NCBI GenBank assembly: GCA_900299145.1 | Contig: OMIN01000099.1 | Span: 1-64,000 of the forward strand | Source of the DNA: Betaproteobacteria bacterium | GTDB lineage: Bacteria; Pseudomonadota; Gammaproteobacteria; Burkholderiales; SG8-41 | Reading direction: 5' to 3' | Length of the DNA: 64,000 nt | In this document: one piece after another, positions 33,249 to 42,038 of the stretch | Position numbering within the stretch: the first letter of the stretch is position 1 | Layout: each line of letters starts with the position of its first letter | Made by a program: the position numbers and the translations under genes | The notes under the pieces: model-generated | Told to the model about the DNA's origin: nothing | What the model saw: only the letters and a program-made list of their open reading frames with translations | Databases searched by the model: none

Positions 33249-34238
33249 ATGGCATCGGACAAACTGCTGCTCCTCGTGGGCGTTCCTGAAAATTATCGAT
33301 TGGGCGGCCCGGCTTTCCAACGGCTACCTCATGCACATCCGCGCGTGGAAGTGCGCATCGTGCATGACCTGAAGGCCTTTCACGCGCAGGCACACGAGGC
33401 CGATGCCGTGATCGGCAGCAAGCCATATCTGAAGTTTGCGCCGGCGGTGCTCAAGCCCGGCGGCCGCCTGCGCTGGGCACAGACCACCACGGCCGGCGTG
33501 GATGAATCGGTGGGGCCGGAGCTGCGCGCGGCCGAACACGTAACCGTCACCTGCCTCAAAGGCCCGCCGGGCCCGATGATGGCGGAGCATGCGGTGCTGC
33601 TGATGCTGTCGCTGGCGCGCAACTTTCCGGCGTATATCAAGAATCAGGAAAACCATGTGTGGCGGCGCGAAGGGCAGGAGTGGCCGCCGCTGCACTGGCA
33701 CACCGTGGCGATTCTGGGTATGGGCAGTGCGGGCGGCAATCTCGCGCGTGTGTGTAAAGTGGGTTTTAGCATGACGGTGCTCGGCATGTTCCGCACGCCG
33801 CGTGAGCACCCGCATGTCGATCGCGCCTTCGACAAAAGCGAGTTGCTCAAGGTGTTGCCCGAGGCGGATTTCGTGGTGCTGTGTTTGCCCAACACACCCG
33901 AAACAAAAAACATGATCGACGCCACGGCATTGAACGCGATGAAGCGTTCGGCGTACCTCATCAACATCTCTCGCGGCGCGCTGATCGACGAGGCGGCGCT
34001 TGGCGAAGCGCTGCGCTCGGGAACCATCGCCGGCGCAGGGCTGGATGTCACGACTGAAGACCCTATCCCAAAGGAAAGCCCGCTGTGGGATTTGCCCAAC
34101 ACCATCATCACGCCGCATATCGCCGTGGAGTCGGTGAAACTGAGCGATGCCGTGGTCGATTTCTGGTGCGAAAACGTGCGGCGGTTTGCAGACAACGAGC
34201 CCTTGCTGGGCGTGATGGACCGAAAAGCCGGGTATTGA
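33249..34238 (+). CDS. D-2-hydroxyacid dehydrogenase family protein
   Basis: From the ATG at 33249 the protein has 329 residues. The NAD-binding loop reads ILGMGSAGGNLARV near residue 158, and the catalytic Arg and His are visible in NISRGALIDEAAL near 242 and NTIITPHIAVES near 290. The family reduces 2-oxoacids or oxidises D-2-hydroxyacids in the cytoplasm. The insertion LKGPPGPMMAEHAVLLMLSLARNFP near 100 is a normal family helix. It follows a Bug gene by 17 nt and precedes a crotonase gene by 16 nt, so all three are probably cotranscribed for use of an imported acid. Confidence 0.9.
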   Translation: MASDKLLLLVGVPENYRLGGPAFQRLPHAHPRVEVRIVHDLKAFHAQAHEADAVIGSKPYLKFAPAVLKPGGRLRWAQTTTAGVDESVGPELRAAEHVTVTCLKGPPGPMMAEHAVLLMLSLARNFPAYIKNQENHVWRREGQEWPPLHWHTVAILGMGSAGGNLARVCKVGFSMTVLGMFRTPREHPHVDRAFDKSELLKVLPEADFVVLCLPNTPETKNMIDATALNAMKRSAYLINISRGALIDEAALGEALRSGTIAGAGLDVTTEDPIPKESPLWDLPNTIITPHIAVESVKLSDAVVDFWCENVRRFADNEPLLGVMDRKAGY

Positions 34239-34254
34239 TAACTGAGAACGCACC

Positions 34255-35040
34255 ATGCCTGGCCAGATTACCCAAAGCCGCGACGGTGTTGTTGCCACCG
34301 TCGCCATCAATCACGCAGAGAAGCTCAACGCGCTGACGGTTGCCATGTGGCAAGACCTCGCGCGCATAATGTGTGCGTTGTCGGCCGACGATACGCTGCG
34401 GTGCATCGTGCTGCGCGGCGCGGGCGACAAGGCGTTCGCTGCTGGCGCGGACATCGCCGAATTCGCCACCGTGCGCAACACGCGCGAGCAAGGCGTTACG
34501 TATCACCGCGAGCATGTGTACGGCGCGCTCAAAGCGGTGGCCGAGTGCCGTCATCCAGTCGTGGCGATGATCCACGGGCCGTGCGTGGGCGGCGGGCTGG
34601 AGTTGGCGTGTCAGTGTGATCTGCGCTTGAGCGGTGACTCCGGGCGCTTTGGCGTGCCGATCAACCGGCTGGGCTTTTCGATTGCGTACGACGAACTCGC
34701 CGCCGTGTTGCCGGTGGTGGGCCGCGCCGCAGCACTGGAAATCCTGGTCGAAGGCCGCGTGTGGGATGCGCGAGAAGCCTTTGCCAAGGGCTTGCTCGCG
34801 CGCGTGGTGTCTGATGCGCAACTCGCTGACGAAACCCGTGCCACCGTCGAGCGCATCGCGGCGGGCGCGCCGCTGGTGGCGCGCTGGCACAAGCAGTTCA
34901 TCCGCCGGTTGACGCCGCAAGCGGCGCCGCTCACGCCAGAGGAAATCAGCGCGAGCTTTGCGTATTTTGAGACCGAGGATTTCCGCATCGGTTACGAGGC
35001 ATTCGTGCAAAAGAAAAAGCCAGTGTTTCGCGGGCGCTAG
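34255..35040 (+). CDS. Enoyl-CoA hydratase/isomerase family protein
   Basis: 261 residues of the crotonase family with both oxyanion segments in canonical form: FAAGADIAEF near residue 62 and IHGPCVGGGLELACQCDLR near 106. The expected catalytic positions after these are VPINRLGFSIAYDEL, where one usual Glu is not obvious. It probably hydrates an enoyl-CoA. It follows the hydroxyacid dehydrogenase gene closely and ends 11 bases before a dispersed motif copy. Confidence 0.88.
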   Translation: MPGQITQSRDGVVATVAINHAEKLNALTVAMWQDLARIMCALSADDTLRCIVLRGAGDKAFAAGADIAEFATVRNTREQGVTYHREHVYGALKAVAECRHPVVAMIHGPCVGGGLELACQCDLRLSGDSGRFGVPINRLGFSIAYDELAAVLPVVGRAAALEILVEGRVWDAREAFAKGLLARVVSDAQLADETRATVERIAAGAPLVARWHKQFIRRLTPQAAPLTPEEISASFAYFETEDFRIGYEAFVQKKKPVFRGR

Positions 35041-35050
35041 CACGATCTTT

Positions 35051-35079
35051 GTAACTATCTGTTTTTATTGAATATTTTG
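35051..35079 (-). repeat. Dispersed AT-rich motif, copy 8
   Basis: On the minus strand the core reads AATAAAAACAGATAGTTAC. It lies between a hydratase gene and a Bug gene; a TATACT hexamer at 35088-35093 just downstream could be a -10 element, so the motif may sit at a promoter. Confidence 0.72.
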
Positions 35080-35158
35080 CCTTGTAGTATACTTGCGTCC
35101 CGGTTCGCGGTGCACGCCGGCGCAACCCACCGATAAGATACATACCCGGAGGAAACCC

Positions 35159-36127
35159 ATGCAATTTCTGCCCTATGTTGCGATCGCGATTTCCAGTGCG
35201 ATTGCTGCAAACGCGCAGGCTCAGGAATGGCCAGCCAAAAACCTCACCCTGGTAGTGCCCTTTCCCGCCGGCGGCGGAACCGATGCATTCGCGCGGCCTT
35301 TATCGGCGTTTTTGTCGAAGCAGTTAGGCAAACAAATCGTTAACGACAATCGCGGCGGCGCGGGCGGCAATCTCGGCGCAGGCATTGCGGCACGCGCGGC
35401 AAAGGATGGTTACACCTATTTCATGGGCGCGGTGCATCACGCCATTGCGCCGAGTGTTTACAAGAAACTCGACTACAGTCTGGAAAAAGACTTCGCACCG
35501 CTCGCCGTGGTGGCGGTGGTGCCGCAGGTGATCGTGGTCACGCCCAAGCGTGTGAAGGAGACTGACTTGGCCAGCCTCATCGCGCTCGCCAGGAAGAACC
35601 CCGGCAAGCTGAATTATGCCTCGGCGGGCAGCGGTACGTCGCACCATCTGGCGGGGGAGTTGTTCAAGATCGCGGCGGGCGTGGATATCGCGCATGTGCC
35701 GCACAAGGGCGCTGGCCCGGCGCTACAGGATTTGTTAAGTGGCCAGCAGGTGGAGATGATGTTCGACGGGCTGGGCTCATCGGCGCAGCACATCAAGTCC
35801 GGGTTGATCATGCCGCTTGCCGTGGCTTCGAAAACCCGCTCGGCGGCTTTCCCTTATGTGCCGACCGCGGCGGAAGCCGGGCTTAAAGGCTATGAAGTGA
35901 CGACTTGGTATGCCATGTGGGGCGTTGCCGGATCGCCGCAACCGATTCACGACCGCATGGTTGGCGAAATCGCCAAATCGCTGGCCACACCTGAGATCAA
36001 AAACCTTTGGGCGCAGCAGGGCGCGATCACCGGCGCGGCCAATCCGAAGGAAATGGCGGCGTTTGTCAGCGCGGAAATCGCCAAGTGGGCGAAGGTGGCA
36101 AAGAGCGCGAATATCACGGTAGATTAA
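35159..36127 (+). CDS. Bug/TctC family substrate-binding protein (8 of 10)
   Basis: The ATG at 35159 follows a strong GGAGGAA ribosome site; an upstream open stretch to 35093 is not used. The 322-residue protein has a short signal peptide (MQFLPYVAIAISSAIAANAQA-QEWP). The ligand loop VPFPAGGGTDAFARPL is canonical and the second loop reads DNRGGAGGNLGAGI. A REPIN-like repeat lies between it and the following CoA-transferase gene, with which it may share a pathway. Confidence 0.91.
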   Translation: MQFLPYVAIAISSAIAANAQAQEWPAKNLTLVVPFPAGGGTDAFARPLSAFLSKQLGKQIVNDNRGGAGGNLGAGIAARAAKDGYTYFMGAVHHAIAPSVYKKLDYSLEKDFAPLAVVAVVPQVIVVTPKRVKETDLASLIALARKNPGKLNYASAGSGTSHHLAGELFKIAAGVDIAHVPHKGAGPALQDLLSGQQVEMMFDGLGSSAQHIKSGLIMPLAVASKTRSAAFPYVPTAAEAGLKGYEVTTWYAMWGVAGSPQPIHDRMVGEIAKSLATPEIKNLWAQQGAITGAANPKEMAAFVSAEIAKWAKVAKSANITVD

Positions 36128-36178
36128 TTCTGAATTAACCGCTCTGCAACCTATTCACCGCAACAAATCGAAAACCAC

Positions 36179-36264
36179 CCCTGTCGTTCCCGCGAAAGCG
36201 GGAATCCATAACACGGTAGCCCTTGCAACAGGGTTATGGGTTCCCGCTTTCGCGGGAACGACAG
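36179..36264. repeat. 86-bp REPIN-like doublet of the dRS3/REP family
   Basis: Two inverted half-elements of about 35 bases surround a short loop. The left half matches the ends of the GIY-YIG unit at 20.86 kb almost exactly (CCCTGTCGTTCCCGCGAAAG, then CGGGAATCCATAACAC); the right half is its inverse with a few changes. Each half also contains its own palindrome, so the RNA or single strand can form a long hairpin. It looks like a gene-less derivative of the GIY-YIG unit. Confidence 0.75.
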
Positions 36265-36313
36265 CGTTGATAAATTACCTATCCCGGCAATTCGGCAAGC
36301 AAAAAGGAAACTC

Positions 36314-37537
36314 ATGTCAGGCCCCCTATCCCACATTAAAGTTCTTGATCTCTCCCGCGTGCTGGCCGGCCCGTGGTGCGGACAAAATCTTGCCGATCTT
36401 GGGGCGGACGTCATCAAGGTCGAACGCCCTGGCAAGGGCGACGATTCGCGCGGTTACGCGCCGCCCTACCTGAAAGACGAAAAGGGCAACGACACGAAAG
36501 AAGGTGCGTATTTTTGCGCCGCCAATCGGGGCAAGAGATCCATCACGGTTAATCTCAGCAAGCCGGAAGGCCAACAACTGGTGCGCGAACTCGCTCAGCA
36601 GTGCGACGTGCTGATCGAGAATTACAAAGTCGGCGATCTCGCGCGTTATGGCTTGGGCTACGAAGACCTCAAGAAACTGAATCCCGGTTTGATTTACTGC
36701 TCCGTCACCGGCTTTGGCCAGACCGGGCCATACAAGGATCGCCCCGGCTACGACTTCATGGCGCAGGGCATGGGCGGTTTGATGAGCATCACCGGCGAAG
36801 CTGACGGCCTGCCCGGCGCGGGGCCGCAGCGCGTGGGCATTCCGATCATTGACATGACAACCGGCATGTACGCCTCCATCGCCATTTGCGCGGCGATCGC
36901 GCACCGCGCGGTCAGCGGCAAGGGGCAGTGGATCGACGTCGCGCTGCTCGACACCTGTGTTGCCTTCCTTGGCAATCAGGCAATGAATTATTTCGCCACC
37001 GGCGAATCACCCAAACGCATCGGCAACGCGCATCCGAACATTGTGCCGTATCAAACCTTCAACACCGCCGATGGCGCGGTGATTCTGGCCTGCGGCAACG
37101 ACAACCTTTTCAACAAATTCTGCGAAGCGGCGGGCTGCACGGATTTGCTGAAGAACCCGATCTTTGCCACCAACGCCGACCGCGTGAAAAACCGCGTCGA
37201 AACCACGCGCATCCTCAACGAAATTTTCCTGAAGCGCACCACCGCAGAGTGGGTGAAGCTGCTCGACGACGCGGGTGTCGCCAACGGCCCGATCAACATG
37301 ATTGAAGATGTATTCAAGGAACCGCAAGTCATCGCTCGCGGCATGAAAATCGAGCTGCCGCATGCGGTGGCGGGCAAAGTCCCGCTGGTCGCCAGCCCGA
37401 TGAAATTTTCCGAAACGCCGATCAAACACGAAGTTCCGCCGCCAGTGGTGGGGCAGCACTCCGATGAAATATTGCGCAATGTGCTCAAAAAAACCGATGC
37501 GCAGATCGCACAATTACGTAGCGGCGGGATTGTTTAG
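36314..37537 (+). CDS. CaiB/BaiF family (class III) CoA transferase
   Basis: From the ATG at 36314 (AAAGGAAA site upstream) it has 407 residues. Family motifs are LDLSRVLAGPWCGQNLADLGADVIKVE at the N-terminus, CAANRGKRSITVNL near residue 67, and the catalytic Asp in RPGYDFMAQGMGG near 145. These enzymes move CoA between acyl donors and carboxylic acids, activating acids for beta-oxidation-like breakdown. It lies downstream of a Bug gene and a REPIN-like repeat and upstream of a convergent UroD-like gene. Confidence 0.92.
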   Translation: MSGPLSHIKVLDLSRVLAGPWCGQNLADLGADVIKVERPGKGDDSRGYAPPYLKDEKGNDTKEGAYFCAANRGKRSITVNLSKPEGQQLVRELAQQCDVLIENYKVGDLARYGLGYEDLKKLNPGLIYCSVTGFGQTGPYKDRPGYDFMAQGMGGLMSITGEADGLPGAGPQRVGIPIIDMTTGMYASIAICAAIAHRAVSGKGQWIDVALLDTCVAFLGNQAMNYFATGESPKRIGNAHPNIVPYQTFNTADGAVILACGNDNLFNKFCEAAGCTDLLKNPIFATNADRVKNRVETTRILNEIFLKRTTAEWVKLLDDAGVANGPINMIEDVFKEPQVIARGMKIELPHAVAGKVPLVASPMKFSETPIKHEVPPPVVGQHSDEILRNVLKKTDAQIAQLRSGGIV

Positions 37538-37578
37538 CGACCTTAGTGTAACTGTAACAACAGCCGCGCATTTCCTGC

Positions 37579-38565
37579 CTATAAGTATTTGATTTTATTG
37601 ATTATTTGTAGAATCAATCTTTCGTCAACCGGATGCCGGATGACACACGCCGGCGCTAGAAGAATGCCGCGTTTTTGCGTTTGCGCCACGGCAGCGTCGA
37701 TGTCGCGAACCACCGCATCAAGGTTGCCTTGCGTGATGTGCGTACGCTGCAGGCCGCCGACGATGGCGCGGGTGCCACCGTTCGTACGATAGTCGGCGAT
37801 TGCAGGCGGCGTTTCGCCGATGTGCCAGTTGAGCGCGTCGACCGGGTAATCCTTCAGCGCGTCGAACAGGATATCGTCGCCATGCATGTGCAACACATTG
37901 AACCAGCCGCCCGCCTCGCGCGCGGCGTTGAGTACGCGGTGATCGAACGCCTCTGTGACGCGTTTGTAGGTGGTGGCGTCAAATAGCTGCGACGTGGCAT
38001 CCTGTGTGGCGAAAAAAATGCCCGCACAGCCGCTTTGGATGGTTTCACGCGCGAAGGCGCAGGTCGCCTGCGTGATGATTTCCAGCCCGGCCATTACCGC
38101 GTCCGGGTGGCTTGCCAGATGCGCGCGATGTTTGCCGTTGGACAGCTTGTTCGCAATGGTCAGCGGTGAGAACACCGTCGCCAGCACCGGCGTGCCGTTG
38201 CCCAGCCGCTGTGTGAGTTGTGCGAGATGGCGCAACTCGCGTCCCAGAGCGCCTTGGTGCGGAGCCAGCCGAGCCAGTGTTACCCAGTCGCCGGGGGCAT
38301 TGACGGCGACACGCGTCACTTTGCCTACGCCGCCAGCGGCGATTTCGCTGAAATCGATTTCACAGCCCCAGTCCTCGACACAATAAAAGCCGTTGGGCAT
38401 GGATTTGACGAAATCCAAGTCGAGCCGCGTGGCGAACGCCGCCGTAGCTTCTGCCAACCGCTCCGGATTAAGGTCGATTTCCGGCAGGTGCGTCCAGAAG
38501 CCGTAGGGCAGCCGGTCGGTGGCCTCATTGCACAATGCGGCGCGGATGCGTTCGATTTTGGTCAT
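37579..38565 (-). CDS. Uroporphyrinogen decarboxylase (URO-D) family protein
   Basis: 328 residues with the URO-D TIM-barrel pattern: NEATDRLPYGFWTH near residue 12, SPLTIANKLSNGKH near 133, LHMHGDDILFDALKDYPVDALNWHI near 223 and RAIVGGLQRTHI near 265. It is not HemE: the substrate-binding RQAGR loop of true uroporphyrinogen decarboxylase is absent. Related members are corrinoid methyltransferases or of unknown function; no corrinoid protein gene is nearby. The last residues QIINKIKYL are encoded by a dispersed motif copy. The gene is convergent with the CoA transferase and divergent from a gluconate-dehydrogenase-like pair. Confidence 0.8.
   Translation of the reverse strand: MTKIERIRAALCNEATDRLPYGFWTHLPEIDLNPERLAEATAAFATRLDLDFVKSMPNGFYCVEDWGCEIDFSEIAAGGVGKVTRVAVNAPGDWVTLARLAPHQGALGRELRHLAQLTQRLGNGTPVLATVFSPLTIANKLSNGKHRAHLASHPDAVMAGLEIITQATCAFARETIQSGCAGIFFATQDATSQLFDATTYKRVTEAFDHRVLNAAREAGGWFNVLHMHGDDILFDALKDYPVDALNWHIGETPPAIADYRTNGGTRAIVGGLQRTHITQGNLDAVVRDIDAAVAQTQKRGILLAPACVIRHPVDERLILQIINKIKYL
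37581..37608 (-). repeat. Dispersed AT-rich motif, copy 9
   Basis: On the minus strand the core reads AATAAAATCAAATACTTAT. It encodes the C-terminal residues of the UroD-like protein (INKIKYL) and ends at its TAG stop. Confidence 0.75.
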
Positions 38566-38712
38566 GACAATTCGGGAAGTTACATTTCAATTGGATACGT
38601 CGCGAACCATGCTAAGGCCGCCTTCAGCAGGGGTCAAGGCGCGTGGCGCCGTCGGCCCCCACCGCAAGAGTCCATCATTCTCAACGCGTAAACCGTGGTC
38701 TGCGCAGGCCGG

Positions 38713-38718
38713 TATAAT
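38713..38718 (+). promoter_or_regulatory. TATAAT -10-like hexamer upstream of the gluconate-dehydrogenase-like pair
   Basis: A perfect TATAAT lies 75 bases before the start of the small-subunit gene. No convincing -35 is seen at 16-18 bases upstream, so this is a weak call. The rest of the 38566-38792 gap shows nothing recognisable. Confidence 0.25.
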
Positions 38719-38792
38719 TCACGCACCGTGGCGCGGCGTTCGCACGCGTCCACATCATCAGCATTGCCTAACTTTCCATCACGGAGATGCCC

Positions 38793-39443
38793 ATGGGAGA
38801 CAGCACGGAAGGCCGTGTATACGGCTACCTTACGCACGGTGAAGTGCGATTTCTGGATGCCGCGACGGAGCGGCTGATACCCACCGACGAACTGGGGCCC
38901 GGCGCCAAGGCCGCCGGCGTCAGCGTCTACATCGACCGCCATTTGCAAAGTGAGTGGGGCACGCATGGCCGGCAATACCGTTCCGGGCCGTGGCAGGAAG
39001 GCACGCCGCAGCAGGGTTACCAGTCACGCCTCACGCCGCAGGAGATGTATCGCGCGGCGATCCGTGAGACCGATCTGCATTGCACCGCCAAGTACGGCAA
39101 GAACTTTGATGCGCTGACCGGCGAGCAGCAGGACGAGGTGCTGACTGCAATGGAGCACGACAAGCTCGATTTGCCATCAGTTTCGAGCCGCGTGTTTTTT
39201 GATCTCCTGTGGCGCAACACCGAAGAGGGCTTTTTTGCCGACCCGATTTACGGCGGCAATCAGGGCAACGTGGGCTGGAAGCTGGTCGGGTTCCCCGGCG
39301 TGTCGTCGAGCAATTACCGAGAGCTGCTGGGCAACAAGGACGTGTATCGCGCCGAGCCGGTGAGCATTCTGGACATCAAAAATGGCAAAGTGCCCGTTGA
39401 TGGCCAGGGCTTTCCCAAGCACATTCCGATCAAACCCGTTTAA
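38793..39443 (+). CDS. Gluconate 2-dehydrogenase subunit 3 family protein
   Basis: About 216 residues (start at 38793, or two codons earlier). The pattern LTHGEVRFLDAATERLIPTD, then GAKAAGVSVYIDRHL and RLTPQEMYRAAIRETD, marks subunit 3 of gluconate 2-dehydrogenase-like complexes, which accompanies the flavoprotein. Many relatives carry a twin-arginine signal that exports the complex; none is present here. It is 35 bases upstream of a GMC oxidoreductase gene and is clearly its partner. Confidence 0.85.
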   Translation: MGDSTEGRVYGYLTHGEVRFLDAATERLIPTDELGPGAKAAGVSVYIDRHLQSEWGTHGRQYRSGPWQEGTPQQGYQSRLTPQEMYRAAIRETDLHCTAKYGKNFDALTGEQQDEVLTAMEHDKLDLPSVSSRVFFDLLWRNTEEGFFADPIYGGNQGNVGWKLVGFPGVSSSNYRELLGNKDVYRAEPVSILDIKNGKVPVDGQGFPKHIPIKPV

Positions 39444-39478
39444 CGCCCGCAACCGAAACCAGGTAAGGAATACAAAAA

Positions 39479-41248
39479 ATGACTACTCCCACCAAACTGA
39501 AACCGGTTGATGCCGTGGTTGTCGGCAGCGGCGTTGTTGGCTCGATCATCTGCATGGAACTCGCCAACGCCGGCCTGAAAGTGCTGTGTCTTGAACGCGG
39601 GCGCTCGGCCGAGACGCAGAAGGATTTTGTGATGCCGTATGTGCAGGACGAACTGAAGTTCGACCGCCACAGTGACATTTTCCAGAACCTCTCGCGCGAG
39701 ACCATCACCTTCCGTAACAACATGAGCGAAACCGCGTTGCCGATGCGCGAGTTGGGTTCGTTTAAACCGGGCGAGATCGTCGGCGGCACGGCCCTGCACT
39801 GGGGCTGCAATGCGCGCCGCCAGCTGCCGTATGACTTTGATATCCGCAGCCGGCTGGAAGGCCGCTTCGGCAAAAAATACTTCCCCGAGGATTGCACGTC
39901 GCAGGATTGGGGCGTGACTTACGAAGACGTCGAGCCGTACTACGACCAGTTTGAATACATTTACGGCGTGGGCGGCGTTTCGGGCAATCTGGAAGGGAAA
40001 ATTCTTCCCGGTGGCAATCCGCACGAAGGCGCGCGTTCGCGTGATTACCCGAATCCGCCGACCAAGCGTACGCCGCAGGGCGAACTGTTCGCTAAGGCGT
40101 GCGAACAACTGGGCTATCACCCGTTCCAGGGCCCGGCCGCAGCGATGACGCGCGATTACATGAACCTCTACAAGAACTTCCTCGGCGAGTGCGCGCGCGG
40201 CGGTTTCTGCAGCAGCCACGCCTGCTCTCAAGGTGCGAAAGCGAACCCCCTGACGGCGGTGATACCGGCGCTGATGAAGCAACCGACGTTTGAAATGCGG
40301 CCGCTGTGCAACGTGATCAAGATTTTGAAGGATTCCACCGGCAAAAAAGCCACCGGCGTGGTTTACGTCGATGCGCGCGGCCGCCAGTTTGAGCAACCCG
40401 CCGAGATGGTGGTTCTGGCCACCTATTGCTTTAACAACACGCGTTTGCTGCTGCTGTCCGGCATCGGCCAGCCGTACGATCCGGTGTCGAACACGGGTGT
40501 GGTGGGCCGCAACTATTCGTATCAGACCGGCGGACGCGTCGAGGGGTTTTTCGACGATAAGGAATTCAATCCGTTTATCGGCGGCGGCATGGTCAACACC
40601 TCCATCGACGATCTCAACGGAGATGTGCTGCACAGCCAGCCGCGTGATTTTGTGGGTTCGGCGTATATCGCGGTTTCAACTGCGGGCGCCACGCCGATCA
40701 AATCCAAGCCGGTGCCGCACGGCACGCCGCGCTGGGGTGGCGCATGGAAAAAAGCGGTGGCGCAAAACTACCGCCGCGCCTTCAGTCTTGGCATCCATGG
40801 TTCATGCATGAGCTACCGCGGGCATTACCTTGACCTTGATCCGACGTACAAGGATTCCAATGGCCTGCCGCTCCTGCGCATGACTTTCGACTGGCATCAG
40901 AACGAGCAGAAGATGCTGCATTTCATGAACGAGAAAGTCAGCGAAATCGCCAAGGCCATGAAGCCGTCGAGCTATCACGCGCGCGCGCCGTACACCAAGT
41001 ACAGCATCGTGCCGTATCAAAGCACGCACAACATGGGCGGCGCCGCGATGGGGGCGGACCCGAAGACCAGCGTGGTCAACAAGTACATGCAGTCGTGGGA
41101 TGTACCCAACGTGTTCGTGGTGGGCGGCAGTGCCTTCCCGCAAAACGGCGCGCAGGGCCCGACCGAGACCATCGGCATGCTGGCGTGCTGGGCAGCCGAC
41201 GGCATCAAAGAGGTTTATCTCAAGAAGCCCGGCCAGCCAATGGTGTAA
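39479..41248 (+). CDS. GMC family oxidoreductase (gluconate 2-dehydrogenase flavoprotein-like)
   Basis: 589 residues. The FAD-binding site is VVVGSGVVGSIICMELANAG near residues 13-32; GEIVGGTALHWGCNARR near 98 is the second GMC segment. The catalytic His region reads STHNMGGAAMGADP near 517 and the C-terminal FAD segment VVGGSAFPQNGAQGPTETI near 546. It oxidises an alcohol or sugar acid. Only the small subunit gene accompanies it; the membrane cytochrome c subunit of periplasmic gluconate dehydrogenases is missing, and no signal peptide is seen, so it may act in the cytoplasm with another acceptor. Confidence 0.9.
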   Translation: MTTPTKLKPVDAVVVGSGVVGSIICMELANAGLKVLCLERGRSAETQKDFVMPYVQDELKFDRHSDIFQNLSRETITFRNNMSETALPMRELGSFKPGEIVGGTALHWGCNARRQLPYDFDIRSRLEGRFGKKYFPEDCTSQDWGVTYEDVEPYYDQFEYIYGVGGVSGNLEGKILPGGNPHEGARSRDYPNPPTKRTPQGELFAKACEQLGYHPFQGPAAAMTRDYMNLYKNFLGECARGGFCSSHACSQGAKANPLTAVIPALMKQPTFEMRPLCNVIKILKDSTGKKATGVVYVDARGRQFEQPAEMVVLATYCFNNTRLLLLSGIGQPYDPVSNTGVVGRNYSYQTGGRVEGFFDDKEFNPFIGGGMVNTSIDDLNGDVLHSQPRDFVGSAYIAVSTAGATPIKSKPVPHGTPRWGGAWKKAVAQNYRRAFSLGIHGSCMSYRGHYLDLDPTYKDSNGLPLLRMTFDWHQNEQKMLHFMNEKVSEIAKAMKPSSYHARAPYTKYSIVPYQSTHNMGGAAMGADPKTSVVNKYMQSWDVPNVFVVGGSAFPQNGAQGPTETIGMLACWAADGIKEVYLKKPGQPMV

Positions 41249-41259
41249 TGGGGTTTTGA

Positions 41260-41291
41260 AGCTGCCGGCGGACCAACTAGCGCCGGTAGCT
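41260..41291. terminator. Hairpin terminator between convergent GMC and murU genes
   Basis: AGCTGCCGGCG (41260-41270) pairs with CGCCGGTAGCT (41281-41291) with one G-T type mismatch and a 10-nt loop. It lies between the GMC stop and the convergent murU stop and could act on both. Confidence 0.5.
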
Positions 41292-41998
41292 CACCGACTT
41301 GCTTTGCCGGCACGCAACCGCGCGTCCAGTTCGGCCAGTCGCTGCGGCGTGCCGACGTCGTTCCACTCGCCACGAAAATGCTCGCCGGTCACCCGCCCTT
41401 CGGCGATGGGGCCGGCCAATTGGGTGGCCAATCGCGCCTTGGTCCCGCGTGCGACGTCTGCAAACAGCGCCGGATGATAGACGCCGATACCGCTGAAAGT
41501 GAGCCGTGCGGCGTCGTGTTCGTCTTGTCCGCCGTGTGAAACCACGCCTTCGTGCAGCGCGAAATCGCCCAGCGGATGGTGCGCGGGGTTGTCCACCAGC
41601 ACCAGATGCGCCGGGCGCGTGGCGCTCAACACGTTAGCGCGTTCACACAGCGCACTGAAATCGAAATCGCTGTAGACGTCGCTGTTGACCACAATAAACG
41701 GTTGATCGTCCAGTAGCGGCAGCGCCCAGGCAATGCCGCCGGCCGTTTCCAGCGCCTCGCGTTCAAACGAATAGCGGATGTGTACGCCATGCGCCGAGCC
41801 GTCGCCCAACGCGGCCTCGATTTTTCCCGCCAAATGCGAAATGTTGACCACCAGGTCCGTGATGCCCGCTTGCCGCATCCGAATAATAGCCCATAAAATC
41901 AGATACTTATCGCCAACCGTCAGCAGCGGCTTGGGCGTGGTGTCGGTTAACGGACGCATGCGCTCGCCACGGCCGGCCGCGAGGATCATGGCTTTCAT
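41291..41998 (-). CDS. murU: N-acetylmuramate alpha-1-phosphate uridylyltransferase MurU
   Basis: 235 residues of the nucleotidyltransferase family with the N-terminal signature MKAMILAAGRGERMRPLTDTTPKPLL and the metal Asp in VVNSDVYSDFD near residue 105. MurU makes UDP-MurNAc from MurNAc-1-phosphate in the fosfomycin-bypass cell-wall recycling path. Its partner kinase gene amgK is directly upstream on the same strand. A dispersed motif copy encodes residues 30-40 (DKYLILWAIIR), where relatives usually have a GKPLI-type start of the next helix; apparent length is kept within about one residue. Confidence 0.88.
   Translation of the reverse strand: MKAMILAAGRGERMRPLTDTTPKPLLTVGDKYLILWAIIRMRQAGITDLVVNISHLAGKIEAALGDGSAHGVHIRYSFEREALETAGGIAWALPLLDDQPFIVVNSDVYSDFDFSALCERANVLSATRPAHLVLVDNPAHHPLGDFALHEGVVSHGGQDEHDAARLTFSGIGVYHPALFADVARGTKARLATQLAGPIAEGRVTGEHFRGEWNDVGTPQRLAELDARLRAGKASR
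41882..41910 (+). repeat. Dispersed AT-rich motif, copy 10 (inside murU)
   Basis: The core reads CATAAAATCAGATACTTAT on the plus strand, antisense to murU. It is translated through in frame and forms an AT-rich patch in otherwise GC-rich coding sequence. Confidence 0.68.
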
Positions 41999-42038
41999 GC
42001 GCTGAACCCGAATGGGACGATCACGGCCGGCGAATCAC

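Noticed and set aside
37579..38565. HemE, uroporphyrinogen decarboxylase proper.
   Set aside because: The protein lacks the N-terminal RQAGR substrate loop and sits in a catabolic region away from the haem genes.
39440..40633. A 397-codon minus-strand frame opposite the GMC oxidoreductase.
   Set aside because: The GMC motifs are all on the plus strand; this is a shadow.
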